From Armatimonadota bacterium (lineage in GTDB: Bacteria > Sysuimicrobiota > Sysuimicrobiia > Sysuimicrobiales > JACQTN01), in assembly GCA_016210785.1 (NCBI GenBank), contig JACQTN010000528.1, forward strand, positions 1 to 7,541: DNA of 7,541 bases, in the 5' to 3' direction. Numbering within the stretch: position 1 is the first letter of the stretch; every line of letters begins with the position of its first letter. Positions 1 to 5,220 of the stretch are shown here, piece by piece. The notes under the pieces were generated by a model that was not told the origin of the DNA, did not search any database, and saw only the letters and a list, made by a program, of their open reading frames with translations. The translations under genes and the position numbers were made by a program.

Positions 1-68
1 GGCCCAGCTTGGCTGAGGCCGAGCATCGCGTCTGTTTCGGAAACCGCACCGTCGCGGGTGGGGGAAAT
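1..68. other. Left window edge, no gene assigned
   Basis: No gene can be supported in this short stretch. On the plus strand a reading frame entering from the left would end at a TGA at 14-16, and on the minus strand an ATG at 26-24 could open a frame running out of the window, but neither has a ribosome binding site or recognisable residues. If a plus-strand gene does end at 16, the hairpins at 69-138 would lie between convergent genes. Confidence 0.2.
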
Positions 69-91
69 GGGGGCGACGAAGGGTCGCCCCC
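69..91 (-). terminator. Hairpin downstream of the [2Fe-2S] gene (distal)
   Basis: A perfect 9-bp inverted repeat (GGGGGCGAC at 69-77, GTCGCCCCC at 83-91) encloses a 5-nt loop. Read on the minus strand it lies about 60 nt past the stop of the last operon gene and is followed by ATTTCCCC, so the U-tract is weak. It is probably the second of two stems that end or protect the operon transcript. The stem is seen directly; termination is inferred. Confidence 0.45.
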
Positions 92-109
92 GTCCGGAGA
101 CATCGTGAA

Positions 110-138
110 GGGTGGAATGGCGCAAAGCCATTCCACCC
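110..138 (-). terminator. Hairpin just downstream of the [2Fe-2S] gene (proximal)
   Basis: A perfect 12-bp stem (110-121 with 127-138, core GGGTGGAATGG) has a 5-nt loop GCAAA. It begins 11 nt after the TAG stop of the minus-strand gene at 150. No T-run follows on either strand, so it may be a factor-dependent terminator, an mRNA 3' stabiliser or a bidirectional terminator rather than a classic intrinsic one. Confidence 0.5.
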
Positions 139-149
139 AACCTTACGGG

Positions 150-464
150 CTAGCCTGTTTCCACCTTCATCCCCTCGCGCACGGGGGTGACGCACGCCCG
201 CACCGACCGGACGCCGTCCACCGTCACCAGGCAGTCGAAACAAAATCCCATGCCGCAGAACAGGCCGCGCGGCGCCTTCCCGTGCAGCGTATGCCGCAGG
301 ATGGAACGCCCCTCCGCCAGCAGCGCCGCGGCCACGGTGTCGCCTTCGCGCGCCTCCAGCGCCGTCCCATCCACCTCGATACGCACGGGCCTGCCGTCGC
401 CGCGCGCCACCCGCAGCGTACCCGCGATCTCCGCTCCATGATGCACCGTCCCGGCTCCTTCCAT
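150..464 (-). CDS. (2Fe-2S)-binding protein, HcnA / SoxA-N type small subunit
   Basis: This 104-residue protein is the size of the stand-alone small iron-sulphur subunits of multi-subunit amino acid dehydrogenases (HcnA of glycine-to-HCN synthase, the gamma subunit of D-hydroxyproline dehydrogenase, opine oxidase small subunits). The sequence shows a plant-type ferredoxin cluster site, C70-x4-C75-x2-C78 and C91, within RGLFCGMGFCFDCLVTVDG, and an EAREGDTVAAALLAEG helix typical of the family. Known members pass electrons from the flavin subunit towards the acceptor; the substrate cannot be read here. There is no signal peptide, so it is cytoplasmic or membrane-peripheral. It is the last gene of a minus-strand operon behind the FAD oxidoreductase. 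The ATG at 464 gives the family-typical start, but only a weak AGG precedes it. The 24 upstream codons are open and in frame with the previous gene's TGA, so a longer N-terminus or coupled translation is possible. Confidence 0.88.
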   Translation of the reverse strand: MEGAGTVHHGAEIAGTLRVARGDGRPVRIEVDGTALEAREGDTVAAALLAEGRSILRHTLHGKAPRGLFCGMGFCFDCLVTVDGVRSVRACVTPVREGMKVETG

Positions 465-536
465 TGAGTCGCCTGCTTTCGCCCCGAAGACCGCGGCCGC
501 GGGCAGGTGCGCCGCGTCGCGCCGCGATCCCCTCCC

Positions 537-1730
537 TCACGCCGCCGCGGGCTTCTCCACCAGCACCTCCGGCCACCGCGGCCCCTTCATCGGGATCGTC
601 ACCGCGTGGGTGCCGGCCTTGATGGTCACCTCATCGCGATCCTCATAACGGCACGGATCATACGGCGACAGGTCCACGTCGGTGCGACCATCCAGGATCA
701 GGTCGCTCACGATCTTGCCGTACCCCGGGGAGAGGGTGATGCCGCTGTGGCCCACCGCGACGTAGAACCCCGGCACCCGCGGCACCGGGCCCAGAAAGGG
801 CAGGCCGTCCGGCGGCCACGGGCGCAGCCCCACGAAGACGCGCAGGGCCTGCGCGTGCCGCAGCGCCGGGATCAGCTTGATGGCGCGCTGGGCGTTGTGC
901 CGGATCGCCTGCGGCGTGCTGGTGCGGTCCAGTCCGGTGAAGGCGTGCGTCTCGCCGAACAGGAAGATGCCAGTGGTGGGGCTCTGCCGAATCAGGTGCA
1001 GCGGCCGGCTCACCAGGGGCGGCAGCGGCTCGCTGACCACCACCTCCCCGCGGCAGGGGACGATGGGCACCTTCACGCCCACCATGTGCGCGATGAGCCC
1101 GCTGGACACCCCGGCCGCGTCCACCACGTTGCGCGTCCGGATGACGCCTGCCGATGTCACCACGCCGCTGGCAGCGCCGCCGCCGTCACGCAGGATATCC
1201 GTGACCGCGGTGAAGGTGCGGATGCGGGCCCCGCGCCGCCGGGCGCCGCGGGCCAGGGCGTGCACGTACGCCAGGGAGTGGACGTGCCCGTCCCACGGGC
1301 AGTACGACCCGCCCACCACGTCGGGGCCCACCGCCGGCTCCACCCGGCGCACCGCGTCGCCGTCCAGGATCTGCACGTTGAGCCCTTCCACCTGGTTCTG
1401 GACTTCGGCGCGCCGCACCAGCACCTCCACCTCCTGATCGTTCAGCGCGAGCTGGATGCCGCCGGGACGCCGGAACTCTACGTCCTCGTCCAACTCGGGG
1501 CTGATCGCCGCGTAGAGGTTGGAGGAGAGCAGGCTCAGTCGCGTGTAGTGGGCGGGCGCCTTGCTTTGCACCCACACCAGGGCCACGGTGGCGGCGCTGG
1601 TCTCCCCGCACACCGGCCCGCGGTCCACCAGCACCACGTCGGCGCCCCGCCGCGCCAGGAAGTAGGCGATGGCGGTGCCGACCGCCCCCGCGCCGATGAC
1701 CACCGTCTGCGTCTCGTCGATGACCTTCAT
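537..1730 (-). CDS. FAD-dependent oxidoreductase, DAO family (amino acid dehydrogenase beta-subunit type)
   Basis: This 397-residue protein has the DAO fold common to HcnC, the sarcosine oxidase beta subunit, opine oxidase subunit B and D-hydroxyproline dehydrogenase beta. Visible features are the N-terminal dinucleotide-binding motif VVIGAGAVGTAIAYFLARRG (GxGxxG at 13-18), with D36 ending the second strand where Glu is more usual. There is also a PGGIQLAL strand, the C-terminal FAD-contact stretch GLRPWPPDGLPFLGP and HSGITLSPG at about 328-336. Relatives oxidise the C-N bond of a secondary or primary amine such as glycine, proline, sarcosine or an opine; the substrate here is unknown. The start is clear: AGGAG at 1742-1738 overlaps the stop of the CapA-like gene and lies 7 nt before the ATG, with only 10 nt between the genes, so translation is probably coupled. 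The small [2Fe-2S] protein downstream is its likely partner. No signal peptide or membrane segment is seen. The third, pyridine-nucleotide-oxidoreductase-like subunit is absent from the window. Confidence 0.9.
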   Translation of the reverse strand: MKVIDETQTVVIGAGAVGTAIAYFLARRGADVVLVDRGPVCGETSAATVALVWVQSKAPAHYTRLSLLSSNLYAAISPELDEDVEFRRPGGIQLALNDQEVEVLVRRAEVQNQVEGLNVQILDGDAVRRVEPAVGPDVVGGSYCPWDGHVHSLAYVHALARGARRRGARIRTFTAVTDILRDGGGAASGVVTSAGVIRTRNVVDAAGVSSGLIAHMVGVKVPIVPCRGEVVVSEPLPPLVSRPLHLIRQSPTTGIFLFGETHAFTGLDRTSTPQAIRHNAQRAIKLIPALRHAQALRVFVGLRPWPPDGLPFLGPVPRVPGFYVAVGHSGITLSPGYGKIVSDLILDGRTDVDLSPYDPCRYEDRDEVTIKAGTHAVTIPMKGPRWPEVLVEKPAAA

Positions 1731-1740
1731 GGTGACTCTC

Positions 1741-2742
1741 CTACTCGTCGCCTCGCCGGTCGATGATGACGAGTTCGTCGCCGTCTACTTTGAGGTAGGT
1801 GTCCAGGTCGGCGGAGAGGCGTTGCAGGGTCTCCACGATGGGCCGGCCCCGCCCCTCGGACGGCGACAGGACGTGCACCTGCCCGTCCGCCTGCGTGGTG
1901 GGCCGCAGAAAGGCGCGCTCCAGCCCCCGCTTGGAGAAGGTGCAGCCCACCACCGCGGACTCGGGCGGAAGTAGCAGGCTGTCAAAGACGAAGTTGCCCA
2001 GGCTGTGGCAGATCACCCGCCGGCGGTAGACCTCCACGCCCTGCAGGGTGTGCGGGTGCGTGCCCACCACCACGTCGGCGCCGCGGTCGATCAACTGCCG
2101 GCCGACGAAGGACTGATACGTGCACACCTGCTGCGAGACCGACATGCCCCAGTGCATGGACACCACCAGCGCGTCCACCTGGGGCCGGCACCGCTCCACG
2201 GTCTCCAGCAGGTGGCGCAGCCGGTACCCATCCACGTGGTCGGGGAAGAACGGGGAGACGAAGACCGCGGCCATGCCCGGGCGGTCGGGCATGGCGTCGT
2301 GTTCGATCCACGTCCATTGAGTAGCCTCCACCGCCAGGAAGCCCACCCGCACCCCGTGGGCCTCCAGCACCTCCATCTTCCAGGCGCGGTTCCAGTTGGC
2401 GCCCGCGCCCACGTAGCGGATGCCGTGCTGGTCCAGCAGCGCGACGGTGTCCATCAACGCGTCGGGCCCGTAGTCCATGGTGTGGTTGTTGGCGATGGAG
2501 ACGACGTCGAACTTCCCGGCCGTGAGGACGGCGACGTTGTGGGGGTTGGCCCGCAGGCTGGCCCACGGAAACGAGCGCTTGAGCTTCCCGCGGGTGGAGA
2601 ATGTCGTCTCCAGATTGGCGAAGCGCAGGTCGAAGCGTTCCGCGAGGTACGGAGCCGCGGCGCGTATCGCCCCGGCCGGATCCTCGCGCTCGACATACAC
2701 GTCGCCGACCAGGCCGATCTCGGCGGTGGGTCCGGAAGCCAT
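1741..2742 (-). CDS. CapA-family protein (PGA_cap metallophosphatase-like)
   Basis: This 333-residue protein carries the full motif series of the CapA/PgsA poly-gamma-glutamate capsule family, which has a calcineurin-like metallophosphatase fold. The motifs are GD at 13-14, NLE at 43-45, ANNHTMDYG at 84-92, HWG at 197-199, GTHPH at 227-231 and SLGNFVFD at 247-254. Classic CapA/PgsA proteins are membrane anchored and needed for polyglutamate export, but this one has no signal peptide or transmembrane helix, so it is predicted to be cytoplasmic and its substrate is unknown. The start is placed at the ATG at 2742 because GAAAGGAG lies 7 nt upstream and GD then falls near the N-terminus. A longer frame back to 2802 would run through the 58-bp repeats and adds nothing family-like. 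It is the first gene of an operon with an amino-acid-dehydrogenase-type flavoprotein and a [2Fe-2S] protein, which suggests a role near amino acid, opine or peptide metabolism rather than capsule. Confidence 0.9.
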   Translation of the reverse strand: MASGPTAEIGLVGDVYVEREDPAGAIRAAAPYLAERFDLRFANLETTFSTRGKLKRSFPWASLRANPHNVAVLTAGKFDVVSIANNHTMDYGPDALMDTVALLDQHGIRYVGAGANWNRAWKMEVLEAHGVRVGFLAVEATQWTWIEHDAMPDRPGMAAVFVSPFFPDHVDGYRLRHLLETVERCRPQVDALVVSMHWGMSVSQQVCTYQSFVGRQLIDRGADVVVGTHPHTLQGVEVYRRRVICHSLGNFVFDSLLLPPESAVVGCTFSKRGLERAFLRPTTQADGQVHVLSPSEGRGRPIVETLQRLSADLDTYLKVDGDELVIIDRRGDE

Positions 2743-2749
2743 GGGCCTG

Positions 2750-2757
2750 CTCCTTTC
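2750..2757 (-). promoter_or_regulatory. Ribosome binding site deciding the capA-like start
   Basis: GAAAGGAG on the minus strand stands 7 nt before the ATG at 2742. This is a near-ideal Shine-Dalgarno sequence and rules against the upstream in-frame ATG at 2802. It lies only 5 nt past the downstream edge of the tandem 58-bp repeat, so structure in that repeat could influence ribosome access. Confidence 0.85.
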
Positions 2758-2761
2758 TGGC

Positions 2762-2877
2762 GTCTCCCTCGTCCTGCAAGGCGCTACCTGGATTGGCACC
2801 ACCGACCCAGCTTCTGAGCGTCTGCTTCGTCCTGCAAGGAGCTACGTTGGTTGGCACCACCCACTCAGCTTCTGAGC
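2762..2877 (-). repeat. Two head-to-tail 58-bp repeats in the capA-operon leader
   Basis: Read on the minus strand, units 2877-2820 and 2819-2762 align over all 58 positions with no gaps and 8 substitutions (50/58 identical). Shared blocks are GCTCAGAAGCTG, GGTGGTGCCAA, GTAGC and CCTTGCAGGACGA. Each unit can form small hairpins: CTCAG-AAG-CTGAG in the first, with one change that keeps a G-U pair in the second, and CCT-TGC-AGG in both. The period of 58 is not a multiple of three and the repeats lie before the real start codon, so they are not coding. The block ends 5 nt before the ribosome binding site. Candidate explanations are a tandem structured RNA regulator or two copies of a genome-wide interspersed repeat. 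GGTGGTGCC and the following CCTTGCAGGACGA loosely recall T-box antiterminator/terminator sequence, but no specifier stem was found. Confidence 0.8.
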
Positions 2878-3276
2878 ACCCGGGGCGCGCGACGTGCCGT
2901 CTCCAGTCTCCCGGCGGGACCGCTGGACTCTTGGGGACTCCGCGCGGCGCGGTGGCCCAACTGGGGGGACTCTGAGAATCTATGGGGGATAGTTCAAGAC
3001 CTCCCGGGCCATTTCCTCCGTGAGGCAGCGGCGCCGGCAGGGGACGCGATCGACCCGTCCGGGGGTCTGCACCCGCCTGCGGACCCGGCCACAACGGGCT
3101 GTGCTCGTTCCCCCCGCTCTCCGCCCGACACATAGTCGTGTCCGCCTCGTCAGAAGGTCCTCCGGAGAAGGTCCTCCGGCCGGTGGTGGCCGGGACCGTT
3201 GAGGGCCGCGCCCACGCCATTCACTCACCGGCGCCGCACGGCAGAGTGTGCAGGAGGGCAGAACGCGCGGAAGTCA
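2878..3276. other. GC-rich intergenic region / capA-operon leader
   Basis: These roughly 400 bases hold no gene I can support. If the minus-strand promoter at 3284-3311 is used, they form the first part of the operon's 5' leader. A minus-strand frame starting at GTG 3228 and ending at TAG 2980 (82 codons, Arg-rich, C-terminus LTEEMAREVLNYPP) looks faintly protein-like at its 3' end. It has no ribosome binding site and crosses the 14-bp tandem repeat, so it is left uncalled. A weak stem GACAC-6-GTGTC is at 3127-3142. Confidence 0.5.
3152..3179. repeat. Tandem 14-bp duplication
   Basis: AGAAGGTCCTCCGG occurs twice in perfect head-to-tail order (3152-3165 and 3166-3179). The 14-bp unit would break any reading frame across it, supporting a non-coding status. 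It is probably a slippage duplication; no function can be assigned. Confidence 0.8.
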
Positions 3277-3283
3277 TGGGTTG

Positions 3284-3311
3284 ATTGTAATTCAATCTGT
3301 CAATTTCCCAA
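3284..3311 (-). promoter_or_regulatory. Candidate promoter for the capA-DAO-[2Fe-2S] operon
   Basis: On the minus strand TTGGGA (3311-3306) and TACAAT (3289-3284) are separated by 16 nt, a fair sigma-70-type match in the only AT-rich patch upstream of the operon. Transcription would begin near 3277 and give a leader of about 535 nt before the capA-like ATG. The -10 box lies inside a GATTG-TAATT-CAATC inverted repeat (3283-3297). No better promoter was seen nearer the gene. Confidence 0.4.
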
Positions 3312-3314
3312 TTG
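3301..3314. promoter_or_regulatory. Palindrome CAATT-TCCC-AATTG, candidate shared operator
   Basis: A perfect 5-bp inverted repeat with a 4-nt spacer overlaps the first three bases of the plus-strand -35 box and contains the whole minus-strand -35 box. A second inverted repeat, GATTG-TAATT-CAATC at 3283-3297, lies beside it with the same ATTG/CAAT half-site. The placement suggests an operator controlling both divergent promoters. The regulator is not encoded in the window. Confidence 0.4.
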
Positions 3315-3340
3315 TCACGGCGTTTCGAAGAAACTATACT
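3312..3340 (+). promoter_or_regulatory. Sigma-70-type promoter for the diguanylate cyclase gene
   Basis: TTGTCA (3312-3317) and TATACT (3335-3340) are separated by exactly 17 nt, each one mismatch from the consensus hexamer. The region is much more AT-rich than its surroundings. Transcription would start near 3347, about 48 nt before the cyclase ATG and only a few bases before a short ORF at 3351. Confidence 0.7.
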
Positions 3341-3350
3341 AAGTAAAATT

Positions 3351-3398
3351 ATGACATCACTTTTGTGGAGATTTTGGCTGCCGGATTGGCGTCCATGA
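3351..3398 (+). CDS. Possible 15-codon Trp-rich leader peptide
   Basis: This short frame, MTSLLWRFWLPDWRP, begins 10 nt after the predicted -10 box, so its mRNA would be nearly leaderless. Its TGA stop (3396-3398) overlaps the ATG of the diguanylate cyclase gene (3395) in an ATGA junction. Three of its 15 residues are tryptophan. The cyclase ATG has no convincing Shine-Dalgarno sequence, so coupled translation from this frame would explain how it is initiated. It could also be chance, and no attenuator-like hairpin is visible between the two starts. Confidence 0.3.
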   Translation: MTSLLWRFWLPDWRP

Positions 3399-4870
3399 GG
3401 CATCGGACACAGACCTCTCAGGGGGCGCAGAGGAAGCGCCCGGGTCCTAGCGCCTCCCGAGGATCCGCGAAGCCCGCCGTGGCCGCCCTTCTCCATGCGT
3501 TCCCCGCGGAAGCAGAGCAGTACCGCCTGTTGTTCGACGAGAACCCCATGCCGATGTTTGTCTACGACATCGAGTGCCTGCGTTTTCTGGCGGTCAACAA
3601 GGCGGCCGCCGAGCACTACGGGTACTCGCGGGACGAGTTCCTCTCGATGACCATCAAGGAGATCCGCCCGCCCGAGGAGATCCCCCCGCTGCTCAGGGAC
3701 ATGGCGACCGTGGCCACAGGGCTCGACCTGACCCGCGAGCGGCGACATCGCAAGAAGGACGGCACCATCATCGACGTGGAGATGACAGCCCACACGGTGA
3801 CCTTCGACGGCCGCCCGGCCCGGCTGGTCCTGGCCGTGGACGTGACGGGGCGCCGGCGGGCGGAGGCCGCCCAGGCGCGGATGACGGCAATCCTGGAGGC
3901 CACCACCGACTTCGTGCGCATCGCCGACGCGCAGGGGCGCATCATCTACCGAAACCGCGCCCTGCGCGACCTGCTGGGCATCGCGGAGGAGGATGCGCGG
4001 CAGGCGGCCATCGGCGAGCGCCAGCCGGCCTGGGCGCGGGACATCGTCCTCAACGTGGGCATCCCCACGGCCATCCGCGAGGGATCGTGGAGTGGAGAGA
4101 CCGCGTTCCTGCACCGCGACGGTCGGGAGGTCCCGGTCTCGCAGGTCATCCTGGCGCATAGGGCGCCGGACGGCACCGTGGAGTTCTTCTCTTCCATCGC
4201 GCGGGACATCAGCGAGCACAAGCGGCTGGCGGAGGAACTGGCGTACCTGGCCGACCACGACAGCCTCACCGGCCTGTTCAACCGGCGGCGCCTGCTGGAG
4301 GAGATGGAGCTGCAGCTGGCCCGGTCGCGGCGCTACGACGTCCACGGCGCGCTGCTCTTCCTGGACCTGGACCAGTTCAAGATCGTCAACGACAGCCTGG
4401 GCCACCCGGTGGGCGACAAGCTCCTGGCCAGGCTGGCCGGCCTGCTGCACCGGCGGCTGCGCGAGACCGATATCCTGGCCCGGCTCGGCGGCGACGAGTT
4501 TGCCATCCTCCTCCCGCACACCGACGTGGAGCAGGCGCAGGCGGTGGCCCGCCACCTGCTGGAGACGCTGCGGCAGCACACGGTGCTCATCGACGGGCAC
4601 CCCGTCCACATCACCACCAGCATCGGCATTGCGCTCTTCCCCGAGCACGGCATCACCACCGATGCCCTGCTCGCCCACGCCGACGTGGCGATGTACATGG
4701 CCAAGGAGAGCGGGCGCGACCGGTTCGCCGTGTACACGCCGGACGCCACGTTGCGGTCGCCGCTCGCCTCGCGGCTCACCAGAGAGAATTTATCTGGGCG
4801 GCGGGCCGGGAGCATGCGCAGGACCGGCTGCGCCGGTGAGTCGGAAGTCGAGCAGCGTCAGACACGTTAG
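3395..4870 (+). CDS. PAS-PAS-GGDEF diguanylate cyclase
   Basis: From ATG 3395 the protein is 491 residues. Residues 1-40 are a basic, low-complexity tail. A first PAS domain spans about 43-155 (YRLLFDENPMPMFVYD to VLAVDVTGRR), a second about 160-285 (ILEATTDFVRIADAQGRIIY to SSIARDISEHKRL), and the catalytic GGDEF domain about 290-450 (LADHDSLTGLFNRR onwards). The active site GGDEF is intact at 365-369, and the product-inhibition I-site RETD is at 356-359, correctly five residues before it. It should make cyclic di-GMP from two GTP under feedback control. There is no signal peptide or membrane helix, so the PAS domains sense a cytoplasmic cue; no haem or flavin ligand residues were identified with confidence. 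An in-frame GTG at 3365 would add 10 residues; ATG 3395 is preferred for its ATGA overlap with a leader frame. The last ~40 residues are Arg-rich and match no domain. The gene stands alone behind its own promoter. Confidence 0.93.
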   Translation: MRHRTQTSQGAQRKRPGPSASRGSAKPAVAALLHAFPAEAEQYRLLFDENPMPMFVYDIECLRFLAVNKAAAEHYGYSRDEFLSMTIKEIRPPEEIPPLLRDMATVATGLDLTRERRHRKKDGTIIDVEMTAHTVTFDGRPARLVLAVDVTGRRRAEAAQARMTAILEATTDFVRIADAQGRIIYRNRALRDLLGIAEEDARQAAIGERQPAWARDIVLNVGIPTAIREGSWSGETAFLHRDGREVPVSQVILAHRAPDGTVEFFSSIARDISEHKRLAEELAYLADHDSLTGLFNRRRLLEEMELQLARSRRYDVHGALLFLDLDQFKIVNDSLGHPVGDKLLARLAGLLHRRLRETDILARLGGDEFAILLPHTDVEQAQAVARHLLETLRQHTVLIDGHPVHITTSIGIALFPEHGITTDALLAHADVAMYMAKESGRDRFAVYTPDATLRSPLASRLTRENLSGRRAGSMRRTGCAGESEVEQRQTR

Positions 4871-4887
4871 GGAACGGAACACGCGCC

Positions 4888-4981
4888 GCCGAGTGACCAC
4901 CCTGAAATCTCTGGAGAACCCCCACTCGGCAGATTGAAGCCTTTCAGAGATTTCAGGGCGGTCAGTCCGAGCATCACTCGG
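4888..4981. repeat. Long inverted repeat with alternative pairings, after the cyclase gene
   Basis: CCCTGAAATCTCTG (4900-4913) is perfectly complementary to CAGAGATTTCAGGG (4945-4958). The stem continues outward, after one mismatch, with TGACC (4894-4898) and GGTCA (4960-4964); the loop is 31 nt. A third element, GCCGAGTG (4888-4895), can pair perfectly with CACTCGGC inside the loop (4923-4930), which would make a pseudoknot. The overlapping CCGAGTGA (4889-4896) can instead pair with TCACTCGG (4974-4981). No T-run follows, so it is not a standard intrinsic terminator. It begins 17 nt after the cyclase stop, next to a rearranged zone. Possible identities are a factor-dependent terminator, a structured RNA, or a miniature palindromic mobile repeat. 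Confidence 0.75.
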
Positions 4982-4988
4982 GATTCGG

Positions 4989-5220
4989 GTGCCGTACAAC
5001 CAGGGGGGCGACGCGAAGTCGGCGAGCGCGGCTGAACGGTGCACTCCGCAGCGTGTAGAACGTGCGGAGGTATCAGAGGGTGTCGTTTCTGTAATGCGGC
5101 AACTGCTGGAGTTTTCGAAGGCCGAAGCCGACCATATCTCGTGGGGCACCGGCGGCGATACTGGGTCCTACACAGTCCGCTTCTTGCTATCTGAGAGACC
5201 AGTACCCGCGTTTACTGTTT
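4989..5220 (+). pseudogene. Probable gene fragment with WGTG-x3-GS motif
   Basis: A plus-strand frame open from GTG 4989 contains a coherent stretch from about 5064 to 5219: VVSVMRQLLEFSKAEAD, then ISWGTGGDTGSYTVRFLL, then PVPAFTV. The helix followed by a WGTG-GS turn and beta strands is the pattern I recall from the C-terminal part of uncharacterised proteins near restriction or nuclease families, but I cannot name the family with confidence. Beyond about 5220 the frame runs antisense through the glycoside hydrolase remnant and loses protein character (the listed frame ends at 5393). No ribosome binding site precedes 4989, and the N-terminal ~25 residues look non-coding. I read it as a piece of a gene truncated at both ends. 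Confidence 0.35.

Noticed and set aside
507..1766. Long plus-strand open frame (419 codons) over the flavoprotein gene
   Set aside because: It lies antisense to a gene with clear DAO motifs, is full of His/Arg/Gly low-complexity sequence and has no recognisable motif. Such shadows are common in GC-rich DNA.
2762..2877. T-box, glycine or guanidine-II (mini-ykkC) riboswitch
   Set aside because: GGTGGTGCC and CCTTGCAGGACGA resemble pieces of a T-box tail, the tandem layout recalls glycine aptamers, and ACGA recalls guanidine-II loops. But there is no T-box specifier stem, the glycine core is absent, and ACGA is not closed by a matching stem. Kept as an unclassified repeat.
1982..3220. Minus-strand frame (412 codons) overlapping the capA-like gene and its leader
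   Set aside because: It reads the capA-like gene in the wrong frame and translates the 58-bp repeats in passing; it shows no family motif and no ribosome binding site.
2980..3228. Small minus-strand frame (82 codons, GTG start) in the leader region
   Set aside because: Its C-terminal end looks slightly protein-like. It has no Shine-Dalgarno sequence, crosses the 14-bp tandem duplication, is very Arg-rich and matches nothing I recognise.
3221..4678. Long minus-strand open frame (485 codons) over the diguanylate cyclase gene
   Set aside because: It is antisense to intact PAS and GGDEF domains, runs through both candidate promoters and has the composition of a shadow frame.
4894..4964. Terminal inverted repeats of an insertion sequence
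   Set aside because: The arms are only 31 nt apart, no transposase lies between or beside them, and no flanking target-site duplication was seen. A miniature element remains possible but is not shown.
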